Of a DNA stretch of 47,041 bases, positions 19,601-28,687 are shown one piece after another (position 1 is the stretch's first letter; each line of letters starts with the position of its first letter). A program made the translations under genes and the position numbers. A model generated the notes under the pieces. The model made no database searches. It saw only the letters and a program-made list of their open reading frames with translations, and was not told where the DNA came from. Source of the DNA: Thermoleophilaceae bacterium (GTDB lineage Bacteria > Actinomycetota > Thermoleophilia > Solirubrobacterales > Thermoleophilaceae); NCBI GenBank assembly GCA_025937135.1, contig JAICRZ010000003.1, forward strand, positions 1-47,041, given 5' to 3'.

Positions 19601-21023
19601 CTCGGAGGGCGCGCGGACGCTCCGTGAGCCGAACTACCTGCGCTTCGCCGCGATCAGGCAGGCGATGCGCGCGACGCTGGCCGGCCGCTTCGAAGACGTC
19701 GAGCCGATCCTCGAGCGCCATGCGCCGCAGCACGCCCGGCACGCGCTCGAGCCGAACACCGTGCAGGCGTTCGGCGTCGTGCTCTTCACGCTACGGCGCC
19801 TTCAGGGACGCATCGGCGAGGTCACCGACGCGTTCCTCGAGTTCGCCGCGCAGTACCCGGCGGTGCCGGCGTGGCGCACTGGGCTCGCGCTGCTCTACCT
19901 CGAGGTGGGCCGCTACGACGATGCCGGCCGCGAGCTGGCGGAGCTGAGCGCCGGCGACTTCGCCGCGCTCCCGCGTGACGCCAACTGGATCGTCGCGCTC
20001 TCGAACCTCTCGGAGGTCGCGCACCGCCTCGATGACCGCGACCGCGCGGCCGCCGTCTACGAGCACCTCGCTCCGTTCGAGCACCGCAACGTGGTGGTGG
20101 GCGGGGGCTGGGTCTGCTGGGGCTCGGCCGCGCGCTACCTCGGCAACCTGGCCACCACGCTCGAGCGCTGGGACGACGCGGAGGCGCACTATGCAGTCGC
20201 CCTCGAGATGAACCAGCGGATCATGGCGCGCCCGCTCGTGGGCCTCACCCGCCTCGAGTACGCGCTGATGCTCGCCGATCGTGGCCGCCCCGAGGACCTC
20301 GCGCGCGCCGAGGAGATGCTCGGCGAGGCGCTGCGGGTCGGCGGGGAGCTGGGCATGCGCTCGCTCGTCGAGCGCGCGTTCGAGCTGCGCGTTCGCCTTC
20401 AGGGGATCGAATCCGCCGACGTGCGCACCTCGATCGACGCGGTGGCGGCGGAGGTGGAGGACGAGCGGCCCGACCTGTCGGCTCACGCGGCTCCGGACGG
20501 CAGCGTCACGATCCTCTTCAGCGACATCGAGCGCTCGACCGAGATCAACGAGCGGCTCGGCGACCGCCGCTGGCTCGCGGTGCTGCGCGAGCACAACGCG
20601 ATCGTCCGCGACCGCGTGCGGCTGCACCGCGGCTTCGAGGTCAAGTCGGCGGGCGACGGGTTCATGATCGTCTTCGCCGATCCGCGCGCCGCTGTGGAGT
20701 GCGCCGTCGCGATCCAGCGCGCGCTTGCGCAGAGGGCCGAGGACGGCGGCGAGCCGATCCGCGTGCGGATGGGCCTCCACAGTGGCGAGGCGATCCGCGA
20801 GCGCGACGACTTCTTCGGCCGCAACGTCGTGGTGGCGGCCCGGATCGCAGCGCAGGCGCGCGGCGGCCAGGTGCTGGTGTCGGCGCCGCTGCGCGAGCTC
20901 GTCGACTCGGTGGCCGACATCGACTTCGGCGAGCCGCGCGAGCTCACGCTGAAGGGGCTCCAGGGGACCTATCCCGTGCACGCGGTCGAGTGGGACCTCG
21001 CGCGCGCGGGCGCACGGGCCTAG
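16695..21023 (+). CDS. multidomain signalling protein: zinc ribbon + Ser/Thr kinase + AAA ATPase + TPR-like region + class III nucleotidyl cyclase domain
   Basis: 1442 aa; CPSCGHESPDDAKFCSQCG; HRDLKPANV/DFGLA; GEPGIGKT + LLDDLHWAD; VTILFSDIERSTEI...VKSAGDGFMIVF...RMGLHSGEA. Confidence 0.9.
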   Translation: MTCPSCGHESPDDAKFCSQCGTRLLAEQPQADSEPAVSEPPSHVGDGRYVVDRFLGEGGRKRVYLAHDTALDRDVALAIVKTAGLDERGRVRVRREAQAMARLGDHPHVVTVHDIGEEHGEPYIVSQYMAGGAVENLLQQAPGRQLDIDTVLGVARGICTALEHAHHSGIVHRDLKPANVWLTADGTAKLGDFGLAFSLDKARVTKTGAIVGTAAYMAPEQALGHQPDAQSDLYSLGAMLYEMVTGRPPFVGDDVVSVISQHANAEPVAPSWHAEDVPKELERLILDLLEKDPGKRPQGAAAVLERLDDVLAAVARGDDAPPLGDELSRVEGLAEGVFVGREREVDKLRAGLEDALGGRGSLLMVVGEPGIGKTRTAEELVTYARLRGARVLIGRSYEAEGAPAYWPWLQMARALMEGGDADHLRELLGAGAADVVRVMPELRKLLPDLEPQHSLEPEQARFRFFDAVTTFLRNVAAEQPLVILLDDLHWADAPSLRLLQFLARELSDASILVVGTYRDVELGRRHPLSQALADLSRQGLVERVTLRGLSEPEVARLIEVTASIDPPPALVRAIHDETEGNPFFVSEIVNLLASEGQLDDPSGFGEWTLTIPQGVREVLGRRLDRLSDDCNRLLAIASVIGREFAVEVLERVADLPHERTLALLVEAGGERILDHDSAPPLRFSFAHALVREALYEELAVAQRVRLHRRAAAVIEEIYGEEPGQRLEELAHHFLEGQELERAIVYAEAAANRSVEVMAFERAAELYGKACQAMELRYPAPGRRHVELLVALGMAQSRATAGLRARETFTRAATLAREMGESDLFAASVLGLSMWIVIGKDDPEATELIEEALAGLGEADSAIRARLLVRLSVATYFTRPDERERYAREALEMARRVGEPDTLAAVLEHAHFTLSTPDRTEERVQIVTELIEAAERAGDQEFAIEGHGMRLIDLLELGDIEGVDREMQIYSEGARTLREPNYLRFAAIRQAMRATLAGRFEDVEPILERHAPQHARHALEPNTVQAFGVVLFTLRRLQGRIGEVTDAFLEFAAQYPAVPAWRTGLALLYLEVGRYDDAGRELAELSAGDFAALPRDANWIVALSNLSEVAHRLDDRDRAAAVYEHLAPFEHRNVVVGGGWVCWGSAARYLGNLATTLERWDDAEAHYAVALEMNQRIMARPLVGLTRLEYALMLADRGRPEDLARAEEMLGEALRVGGELGMRSLVERAFELRVRLQGIESADVRTSIDAVAAEVEDERPDLSAHAAPDGSVTILFSDIERSTEINERLGDRRWLAVLREHNAIVRDRVRLHRGFEVKSAGDGFMIVFADPRAAVECAVAIQRALAQRAEDGGEPIRVRMGLHSGEAIRERDDFFGRNVVVAARIAAQARGGQVLVSAPLRELVDSVADIDFGEPRELTLKGLQGTYPVHAVEWDLARAGARA

Positions 21024-21064
21024 GAGCCCGCGCCGCCCGGCTGCGGGGATACCATCGCGGCGTC

Positions 21065-21445
21065 ATGAGCTCGGAGAGGCGCCCACGACGCAGTCCCGCG
21101 CACCTGCTCGCGCCGATCGCGCTCGTCGTATTCGGCATCGCGGTGCTGCTCGTGCTCTCGAGCGGCGGCGGCAGCAGCAGCGGCGGTGACAACGGCTCGA
21201 GCGGCGCCAACGCCGCGGCGGAGAAGCGCGACCTCGGCTCCCAGGCAAGCCAGCGCAAGCAGCGGCACAAGCAGCGCACGACGACGACGAAGCAGCCCAC
21301 GGGCGACGTCTACGTGGTCAAGCAGGGCGACACGCTCGCCGGCATCGCGCAGACCACCGGCGTGTCGGTCGAGCGCCTCCAGGAGCTGAATCCCGGCCTC
21401 GACCAGTTCTCGCTCGTGGCCGGCCAGCGAATCAAGCTGCGCTGA
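21065..21445 (+). CDS. single-TM LysM domain protein
   Basis: MSSERRPRRSPAHLLAPIALVVFGIAVLLVLSS...VYVVKQGDTLAGIAQTTGVSVERLQELNPGLD. Confidence 0.85.
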   Translation: MSSERRPRRSPAHLLAPIALVVFGIAVLLVLSSGGGSSSGGDNGSSGANAAAEKRDLGSQASQRKQRHKQRTTTTKQPTGDVYVVKQGDTLAGIAQTTGVSVERLQELNPGLDQFSLVAGQRIKLR

Positions 21446-21447
21446 CC

Positions 21448-22668
21448 ATGCGCGCCGTACGCCTCCTCGCAGCGGCGGCAGCGTCCGCCGCGTTGCTCGC
21501 CCCGGCTGCGAGCGCGCAGACCGCCGCGCGGGCGCCGTCGGTGGGCGCGCCGTCGGCGATCGTTATCGACGCCCATACGGGCGAGCTCTTGTACGGCAAG
21601 CGCGAGCATGACCGGCGCGCCATCGCCAGCACGACCAAGCTGATGACGGCGCTGGTCACGCTCGCCCACACCCGACCGGGTCAGGTCTTCGCGATGCCGC
21701 CGTACCCGATCGGCGCCGCCGAGTCGAAGCTCGGGCTACAGACCGGCGAGCGGATGACGGTGCACGACCTGCTGCGCGCGATGATGCTGCCGAGCGCGAA
21801 CGACGCGGCCTACGACCTGGCCGTGAACGTCGGCGGCAGCAAGGCCGCCTTCGTTCGGATGATGAACGCGCGGGCGCGCCAGCTCGGCCTCACCGAGACG
21901 CATTACTCCACGCCCGTGGGCCTCGACGACCCACACAACTACTCGAGCGCGCGCGACCTGGCGCGGCTCGCGGCCTTCGACCTGCGCAACAGGACGTTCG
22001 CGAAGATCGTGAACCTGCCGAGCGCGCGGCTGCGCAGCGGGTCGCACCCGCGCACGATCCTCAACCGCAACGACCTGGTGCGGCGCTACCCATTCGTCGA
22101 CGGCGTCAAGACCGGGCACACCGCGCGTGCCGGCTACGTGCTCGTCGGCGCCGCCGCGCAGCGCGGCGCGCAGGTCGTGAGCGTGGTGCTCGGCACGCCG
22201 AGCGAGGCCGCTCGCGACGCCGACTCGATCACGCTCCTGCGCTGGGGGCTGGCACAGTTCCGCCGCTCGCTTGCGGTTGTCGCGCGGCGCGCGTACGCGC
22301 GGGTGGACGTGAAGTGGCACGACGGCGACAAGGTCGACCTCGTGGCCGCGCGCAGCGTCGCGCTGACGGTTCGCCGCGGCGCTCGCGTCACGCGCCGCGT
22401 GGACGTGCCGGCGGAGGTCGAGGGGCCGCTCCCGAAGGGCCGTGCGGTGGGCAGCGTGAAGGTGATCTACCGCGGCAGGGTCGTCCGCTCCGTCCCGCTC
22501 GTCACCGCCTCCCCCGTCCAGGGGGCCGGAATCCTCCGCAAGGCGGCATCTTCTCTCGGCGGGCCGCTGCCGGCGCTAGCCTTACTCGGGCTTCTCGGCG
22601 CAGCGGGATTGCTGGCGCTGAGACTCAGGGCAACGAGGGTCATGCGGGGGGAGAGAGCAGCGCGATGA
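21448..22668 (+). CDS. D-alanyl-D-alanine carboxypeptidase (peptidase S11)
   Basis: SxxK STTKLMTAL, SAN, KTGHT motifs; signal peptide and C-terminal TM. Confidence 0.92.
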   Translation: MRAVRLLAAAAASAALLAPAASAQTAARAPSVGAPSAIVIDAHTGELLYGKREHDRRAIASTTKLMTALVTLAHTRPGQVFAMPPYPIGAAESKLGLQTGERMTVHDLLRAMMLPSANDAAYDLAVNVGGSKAAFVRMMNARARQLGLTETHYSTPVGLDDPHNYSSARDLARLAAFDLRNRTFAKIVNLPSARLRSGSHPRTILNRNDLVRRYPFVDGVKTGHTARAGYVLVGAAAQRGAQVVSVVLGTPSEAARDADSITLLRWGLAQFRRSLAVVARRAYARVDVKWHDGDKVDLVAARSVALTVRRGARVTRRVDVPAEVEGPLPKGRAVGSVKVIYRGRVVRSVPLVTASPVQGAGILRKAASSLGGPLPALALLGLLGAAGLLALRLRATRVMRGERAAR

Positions 22669-23636
22669 TCATCACGGTCACGCTGAATGCCGCGATAGAC
22701 AAGACGCTGGCCGTGCCGAACTTCCGGCTCGGGCGCCGCCACCGCGCGGTCGAGCAGACGTCGATGGCGGGCGGCAAGGGCGTCAACGTCGCGCGCGCGC
22801 TCAAGCGGCTCGGGCAGCCGGTGATCGCGACCGGCGTGGCCGGCGGCCCCACCGGCACGCGGATCATCGAACAGCTGACCGACGAGGCGATCCTCAACGA
22901 CTTCGTGCGGATCCGCGAGGAGTCGCGGACCTCCACGGCGGTCGTCGACCCGACGACGGGCGACCAGACCGAGATCAACGAGCGCGGGCCCGAGGTGACC
23001 GAGGGCGAGCTCGAGCTGTTCGTGGACAAGCTGCTCTACCTAGCCAAGGGCGCGGCCGTCTGCGTCTTCTCGGGCAGTCTGCCGCGCGGGATCCCGGACG
23101 AGCTGTACGCGCGTCTGATCGGCGAGATCAACCGCCTCGGCGTCCTGACCGTGCTCGACTCCGAGGGCGAGGCGCTGCGGCTGGGCACGCGGGCGGAGCC
23201 GGGGATCGTGACCCCGAACGAGCCGGAGGCCGAGGAGCTCGTCGGGCATGAGTTCTCCGACGACGACGATCGCGCGCAGGCGATGCACGAGATCGTCGAG
23301 CTGGGCGCGAGCGAGGCGCTGATGACGCTGCCGTCCGGCTGCCTGGCATTCACGCGCGACGGCCAGGAGCGCGCGCTCTACTCGGCGCGGATCGATCCGG
23401 GCATGGTGGAGTCGCGCTCGACGGTCGGCTCCGGAGACGCGTTCCTCGCCGGCATGGTCGCGGCGCGCTACGGCGGCCGCTCGGCGGAGGACTGCCTGCG
23501 CTTCGCCGTCGCCTGCGGGGCCGAGTCCGTGCAGCACTTCGGCGCCGGCGTGGTGGACCCGCGCGAGGTGCAGCGACTGCTCGACGACGTGACGGTGGAG
23601 CGGCTGTCGGAGCCGGCACTCTCGCCCGGCGCGTAG
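22665..23636 (+). CDS. 1-phosphofructokinase/PfkB family sugar kinase
   Basis: ITVTLNAAIDKTLAVPNF, GGKGVNVARALKRLG, TVGSGDAFLAGMVA motifs; ATGA overlap. Confidence 0.9.
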   Translation: MIITVTLNAAIDKTLAVPNFRLGRRHRAVEQTSMAGGKGVNVARALKRLGQPVIATGVAGGPTGTRIIEQLTDEAILNDFVRIREESRTSTAVVDPTTGDQTEINERGPEVTEGELELFVDKLLYLAKGAAVCVFSGSLPRGIPDELYARLIGEINRLGVLTVLDSEGEALRLGTRAEPGIVTPNEPEAEELVGHEFSDDDDRAQAMHEIVELGASEALMTLPSGCLAFTRDGQERALYSARIDPGMVESRSTVGSGDAFLAGMVAARYGGRSAEDCLRFAVACGAESVQHFGAGVVDPREVQRLLDDVTVERLSEPALSPGA

Positions 23637-23640
23637 GAGC

Positions 23641-24753
23641 GTGGCAGGCGAGCCGCCCTGGCGCTACGTGGTGGCACAGGGCCCTGCCGTCATGGAGGAC
23701 GTTGAGGAAGGGACGTTGCTGGTGGTCACGCACCCCGAGCGCCTGCAGGGTGCGCACATCGAGGGCTTCAAGCCGGCGGTGGTCCCGTACGACGGCGGTT
23801 CCGTTGCGGCCGGCCGGATGCCGCCGCGCGCCGTGTCTGCGGACGTCGAGGGACGACCGGCAGTTGTGAGCGGCGGCGCCTGGCTGGCAGTCCTCCCGAC
23901 GCCGTTTCACGGCATGCCGCCCGTGGTTCGCTTCACGGGTCCGCGCGGAGGCTTGGTCGCCGTGCCACGGCCGAACGCTGCCAGGACCCGACGACTCGCT
24001 GTGGATGAGCAATGCCCGGCCTGTGGAGCGGCCGACTGGGAAGAGATACGGGCGCCTGCCGAAGAGTGGTTGTTTCCCGGCGAGTCGCCGGAGTACGAGG
24101 AGCTCGCCGCTCGCTGCCGTCGCTGCCGGCATTCGGAGCCGCTCGGCGCCATGCCCATTGCGCCGCCGAAGAAGCGGCGGTCTGACGCTCGCGTGGAGTC
24201 CAGCACTTCGCTTCGCGAGCAACTTGAGACGATGGCATTTCAGCTGTACGAACCCGAGGAGGAGCGGACCGCCGGCGTCTGCGTCTCTGCTCTTTGGACG
24301 GAGAGCGGGATGTCGGCCGTATCGCTGCAGTTCTGGGACGGCGCGCTGGCCATCAACTGCGACGGGCGCGCCACGGCGGAGCGACCGGACCGGGAGGCGC
24401 TCGACGCGCTGATGCGGACGGCGTGGCGCGAGTTGCCGGCGCGGCTCGAACAGGGCGACGACGAGGTCGTGAACGACCTTCGTTCGCAGCTCGCGCGCCG
24501 TCGAGCTGAAGCTCGCGCCGGTCAGATGCGAGGCGAGGCGACGGTCCGCGAGATCTCGATCTCGATCGACGGAACGCCACATCGATGTCTGGTCGCGGAG
24601 GCAGACTCGGGCTGGGGCATCGTTCCCGTCGAGCCGCCCGATGGCGTCACGAACGTCAGCGTCTCAGGACGCCGCGGAGACCCAGCTGCATTGCGCCTCC
24701 GTCAGGTGGCGGACCCGACCCGTTATGCGCGCGGCGCGCCGCGCGGCGATTGA
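23641..24753 (+). CDS. hypothetical protein with internal CPAC...CRRC zinc-binding-like motif
   Basis: 370 aa uninterrupted ORF with start 4 nt after the upstream stop; no recognised family. Confidence 0.6.
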   Translation: MAGEPPWRYVVAQGPAVMEDVEEGTLLVVTHPERLQGAHIEGFKPAVVPYDGGSVAAGRMPPRAVSADVEGRPAVVSGGAWLAVLPTPFHGMPPVVRFTGPRGGLVAVPRPNAARTRRLAVDEQCPACGAADWEEIRAPAEEWLFPGESPEYEELAARCRRCRHSEPLGAMPIAPPKKRRSDARVESSTSLREQLETMAFQLYEPEEERTAGVCVSALWTESGMSAVSLQFWDGALAINCDGRATAERPDREALDALMRTAWRELPARLEQGDDEVVNDLRSQLARRRAEARAGQMRGEATVREISISIDGTPHRCLVAEADSGWGIVPVEPPDGVTNVSVSGRRGDPAALRLRQVADPTRYARGAPRGD

Positions 24754-24761
24754 ACGCGTGA

Positions 24762-24779
24762 CGGCGGGAGCTCCCGCCG
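24762..24779. terminator. 18-bp perfect palindrome CGGCGGGAGCTCCCGCCG, probable terminator hairpin
   Basis: Located 9 nt after stop of 23641-24753. Confidence 0.5.
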
Positions 24780-24826
24780 CGAACGTCCGTTTCTGGGTCC
24801 TATAGGGCGTAGTAACGGACGTTCGC
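24779..24826. promoter_or_regulatory. 13-bp inverted repeat GCGAACGTCCGTT-N22-AACGGACGTTCGC with central CCTATAGG palindrome, upstream of guaB3
   Basis: Perfect arms 24779-24791 and 24814-24826. Confidence 0.55.
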
Positions 24827-24971
24827 CGTGGCCGGGCGGGAGCGCTCGAGCGGAGTGTCCCTGGGCGCTGTCGATACTTCCCGCAAATACGGGGAATTTG
24901 GCTCGGCGACTGGCCTATGAGGCGCTGCTAAGGTCAATTTCCCGTCCGCCGCCGAACGTAAGGTTGCCGCC

Positions 24972-26219
24972 ATGGAAGTTGAGATCGGTCGTGGCAAGAA
25001 GGGCCGTCGCGCATACGGCTTCGATGACATCGCGATAGTCCCGTCCCGTCGCACCCGGGACCCCGATGACATCGACATCACGTGGACCCTCGGTCCCTAC
25101 CGGTTCGAGCTGCCGCTGCTGGCGGCTGCCATGGACGGCGTCGTCTCGCCGCAGGTCGCGGGCGAGGTCGGCAAGCTCGGCGGGCTGGCCGTGCTCAACC
25201 TCGAGGGCATCTGGTGCCGCTACGCGGACGCCGACGATCAGCTCGAGCGGATCGCGCACCTTCCGAAGGAGCAGGCGACCCTCGAGATGCAGCGCATCTA
25301 CCAGGCGCCGATCCAGGAGGAGCTCGTAGCGCAGCGCGTGCGCGAGATCAAGGAGCAGGGCGTCGTATGCGCCGCCTCGCTCACGCCGCAGCGCGTCACG
25401 CAGTACCACGAGATGGCGCTCGAGGCGGGGCTCGACATTCTCGTCATCCAGGGCACGGTCATCTCGGCCGAGCACGTGTCGGAGCACTCCGAGCCGCTCA
25501 ACCTCAAGGAGTTCATCCGCGAGGTGCCGATCCCGGTGGTGGTAGGCGGCTGTGCCTCCTACTCGACCGGCCTGCACCTCATGCGCACGGGCGCCGTGGG
25601 CGTGCTCGTGGGCGTCGGGCCCGGCGCGGCGTGCACCACGCGCGGCGTCCTCGGCATCGGCGTCCCTCAGGCCACCGCGATCGCCGACGTCGCGGCCGCC
25701 CGCTCGCAGCACATGCTCGAGACCGGCGAGTACGTGAACGTGATCGCCGACGGTGGCATGCGCAACGGCGGCGACATCTCCAAGGCGTTCGCCTGCGGCG
25801 CCGACGCCGTGATGATCGGCTCGCCGCTCGCTCGCGCCTACGAGGCACCCGGCCGCGGCTTCCACTGGGGTATGGCCACCTTCCACCCGTCGCTCCCGCG
25901 TGGCGCGCGTGTGAAGACCACCCAGAACGGCACGCTCGAGCAGATCCTGCTCGGGCCCGCGCACGAGAACGACGGCACGTTCAACCTGATGGGGTCGCTG
26001 CGCACGTCGATGGCCACCTGCGGCTACGAGGACATCCCCTCGTTCCACCGTGCGGAGGTCATGGTCGCTCCGTCGCTCCAGACGGAGGGCAAGCAGCTCC
26101 AGCGCGACCAGTCGATCGGCATGGGCGCCACCAGCGCCGCGGCCGCCGCACCGCCGAGCGCGGACAACGTGGCCGACAACGGCGTCGGCGTCGCTACGCC
26201 GGCGCTCGTCGGGGAGTAG
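24972..26219 (+). CDS. guaB3: GuaB3 family IMP dehydrogenase-related protein
   Basis: 415 aa, no CBS domains; [78 protein letters not shown]. Confidence 0.9.
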   Translation: MEVEIGRGKKGRRAYGFDDIAIVPSRRTRDPDDIDITWTLGPYRFELPLLAAAMDGVVSPQVAGEVGKLGGLAVLNLEGIWCRYADADDQLERIAHLPKEQATLEMQRIYQAPIQEELVAQRVREIKEQGVVCAASLTPQRVTQYHEMALEAGLDILVIQGTVISAEHVSEHSEPLNLKEFIREVPIPVVVGGCASYSTGLHLMRTGAVGVLVGVGPGAACTTRGVLGIGVPQATAIADVAAARSQHMLETGEYVNVIADGGMRNGGDISKAFACGADAVMIGSPLARAYEAPGRGFHWGMATFHPSLPRGARVKTTQNGTLEQILLGPAHENDGTFNLMGSLRTSMATCGYEDIPSFHRAEVMVAPSLQTEGKQLQRDQSIGMGATSAAAAAPPSADNVADNGVGVATPALVGE

Positions 26220-26226
26220 CCCCCGG

Positions 26227-27819
26227 GTGGCAGAGGCTCTGACGACCCCGCGGCCTCCGGCGGCGGGCGCGGGCGCGATCCGTTCCGACGAGGTGCTCGT
26301 CCTCGACTTCGGCGGGCAGTATTCGCAGCTGATCGCGCGCCGGGTCCGCGAATGCGGGGTCTTCAGCGAGCTCCTGCCGCACACGATCGACGTCGAGGAG
26401 ATCAAGCGCCGCTCGCCGCGCGGCCTGATCCTCTCCGGCGGGCCGGCGTCGGTGTACGCCGACGGCGCGCCGAAGCTGCGCGTCGAGCTGCTCGAGCTCG
26501 GCATCCCGGTGCTCGGCATCTGTTACGGAATGCAGGCGATGGTGCTCGAGCTCGGTGGGCGCGTCGAGGGCGCGTCCGTCGGCGAGTTCGGCCGCTCGCA
26601 GCTGCACGTGCGCGAGCATGGCCGCCTGCTGGCGGAGCTGCCGGCCGAGCAGAGCTGCTGGATGAGCCACCGCGACACGGTCTACGAGCCGCCCCCCGGC
26701 TTCACGGCGCTCGCGTCGTCCTCTGAGTCGCCCGTCGCCGCCCTGGAGGACGTCGATCGCGCGCTCTACGGGATCCAGTTCCACCCCGAGGTCGTGCACA
26801 CGCCCTACGGCAGCGCCGTCCTCACGCGCTTCCTCGAGGACATCTGCGGCTGCGAGATGAACTGGACCGCGGCGTCGGTGGTCGAGGAGCAGGTCGCGCG
26901 GATCCGCGAGCAGGTCGGCGACGGGCGCGTGATCTGCGGGCTGTCGGGCGGCGTCGACTCGTCGGTCGCGGCGCTGCTCGTGCACAGGGCGGTCGGGGAC
27001 CAGCTCACGTGCGTGTTCGTCGATCACGGTCTGATGCGCAAGAACGAGGGCGAGCAGGTCGTCGCGGCGTTCCGCGACCACTACAAGGTGCCGCTCGTGG
27101 CCGTCGACGCCGAACAGCGCTTCCTCGAGCGGCTCGCGGGCGTGACCGAGCCGGAACAGAAGCGCAAGATCATCGGCGCGGAGTTCATCCGCACCTTCGA
27201 GGAGCAGGCGGCCGCACTCGGCAACCCGAAGTACCTCGTGCAGGGCACGCTCTACTCCGACGTCATCGAGTCCGGCGGCGGCCACGGGGCCGCGACGATC
27301 AAGTCGCACCACAACGTGGGCGGCCTGCCGGAGGACCTCGAGTTCGAGCTCGTCGAGCCGCTGCGGATGCTGTTCAAGGACGAGGTGCGCCAGGTCGGCA
27401 TCGAGCTGGGGCTGCCCGAGCGGCTCGTCTGGCGCCAGCCGTTCCCGGGCCCCGGTCTGGCGATCCGGATCGTCGGCGGCGAGGTCACCAAGGACCGTCT
27501 CGAGATCCTGCGCGACGCCGACTACGTGCTCCAGGACGAGATCCGCTCGGCCGGCATGTACCGCGAGCTGTGGCAGTCGTTCTGCGTCCTGCCAGGCGAC
27601 CTTCGGACCGTCGGCGTGCAGGGCGACGAGCGCACCTACGGGTACGTCGTCGTCATACGCGCGGTCACGAGCGACGACGCGATGACCGCCGACTGGGCGC
27701 GCCTGCCCTACGACCTCCTGGAGCGCGTCGCCTCGCGGATGATCAACGAGATCCCCGCCGTGAACCGCGTCGTCCTCGACATCACCAGCAAGCCGCCGGG
27801 CACGATCGAGTGGGAGTAG
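26227..27819 (+). CDS. guaA: GMP synthase (glutamine-hydrolysing)
   Basis: [64 protein letters not shown]-terminal [12 protein letters not shown]-like; GTG start 26227. Confidence 0.96.
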   Translation: MAEALTTPRPPAAGAGAIRSDEVLVLDFGGQYSQLIARRVRECGVFSELLPHTIDVEEIKRRSPRGLILSGGPASVYADGAPKLRVELLELGIPVLGICYGMQAMVLELGGRVEGASVGEFGRSQLHVREHGRLLAELPAEQSCWMSHRDTVYEPPPGFTALASSSESPVAALEDVDRALYGIQFHPEVVHTPYGSAVLTRFLEDICGCEMNWTAASVVEEQVARIREQVGDGRVICGLSGGVDSSVAALLVHRAVGDQLTCVFVDHGLMRKNEGEQVVAAFRDHYKVPLVAVDAEQRFLERLAGVTEPEQKRKIIGAEFIRTFEEQAAALGNPKYLVQGTLYSDVIESGGGHGAATIKSHHNVGGLPEDLEFELVEPLRMLFKDEVRQVGIELGLPERLVWRQPFPGPGLAIRIVGGEVTKDRLEILRDADYVLQDEIRSAGMYRELWQSFCVLPGDLRTVGVQGDERTYGYVVVIRAVTSDDAMTADWARLPYDLLERVASRMINEIPAVNRVVLDITSKPPGTIEWE

Positions 27820-27835
27820 CGGTGGGCGGCCCCGC

Positions 27836-27863
27836 CTGCCAACTGCCGACTGCCGACTGCCGA
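27836..27863 (+). repeat. heptanucleotide tandem repeat (CTGCCGA)n
   Basis: CTGCCAA + 3 perfect CTGCCGA. Confidence 0.85.
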
Positions 27864-27876
27864 CTGGCCTGAGCCC

Positions 27877-28188
27877 ATGGGGGACTTCGTCTCGTGGGTG
27901 ATCTGGGGGCTGTTCGTCGGGATGCTCGCCCGGCTCCTGGTTCCTGGCCGGCAGGGGATCGGGATCGTCTGGACGATCCTGCTCGGCGTCTGCGGGTCCG
28001 TCGTAGGCGGAGTGATCGCCACGAAGGTGCTCGACATCGGCGACTCGAACAACTTCGACTTCGGCAGCTTCGCGATCGCGGTGATCGTCTCGGCGCTGCT
28101 GCTGGGAATCGGAGAGCGGCTGCATCGCGCGCTGCCGGACCGCACGCGGCGCGACCGGCGGCCGGACCCGCGCCGCGGGCGCTACTAG
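27877..28188 (+). CDS. GlsB/YeaQ/YmgE family stress response membrane protein
   Basis: WVIWGLFVGMLARLLVPGRQGIGIVWTILLGVCGSVVGGVI. Confidence 0.88.
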   Translation: MGDFVSWVIWGLFVGMLARLLVPGRQGIGIVWTILLGVCGSVVGGVIATKVLDIGDSNNFDFGSFAIAVIVSALLLGIGERLHRALPDRTRRDRRPDPRRGRY

Positions 28189-28637
28189 CGGCGCGGCGGC
28201 GGTTCCAGGCGCCGCGAGCGGCGGCTGTGGCCGTGATGCTCGTGTTCCTCCTCGACACCGAGCGCGCGTCGCACGACCGACGCGAACAGGCCGATGCCGG
28301 TGCCGAGGATCACCCAGATCGGCCAGAAGCTGCCGTGGGCGCCGGAGGCAGCCCAGATCGCGATGCAGACCGTGTTCGCGACGATGAAGCTGGCGAGTCG
28401 CCCGCGGACCGCCGGCGAGGCCCAGTCCCGGTCGCGCTCCGGTTCGGCCGGGGTTCTCGTGGCCGGCAGATCGCGAGTCAGCTCGGCCAGGGCGCCCACC
28501 GTGCGCGCGCCGTAGGCCGCCTCCAGACGCTCCTCGAGCTCCTCGGGATCGAGCCGCCCGTCGCCGGCAGCCAGGCGCAGCCGGTCGGCCGTGGCCTCAC
28601 GCTCCGCGTCTGACGCTCGGTGCTCGGACACGGCCAT
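28185..28637 (-). CDS. DUF1707 (SHOCT-like) and 2TM domain protein
   Basis: RASDAEREATADRLRLAAGDGRLDPEELEERLEAAYGARTVGALAELTRDLP plus two TM helices. Confidence 0.85.
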   Translation of the reverse strand: MAVSEHRASDAEREATADRLRLAAGDGRLDPEELEERLEAAYGARTVGALAELTRDLPATRTPAEPERDRDWASPAVRGRLASFIVANTVCIAIWAASGAHGSFWPIWVILGTGIGLFASVVRRALGVEEEHEHHGHSRRSRRLEPPPRR

Positions 28638-28687
28638 GGGCCGATCCTACGCGCTGCCACGAGTTGCCCGCCGAAGAGTTCGGTTAC

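Noticed and set aside
16674-20981. Large minus-strand ORFs (532, 487, 396 aa) opposite the kinase/cyclase gene
   Set aside because: Same high-GC shadow effect; no recognisable motifs, while the plus strand carries consistent conserved domains.
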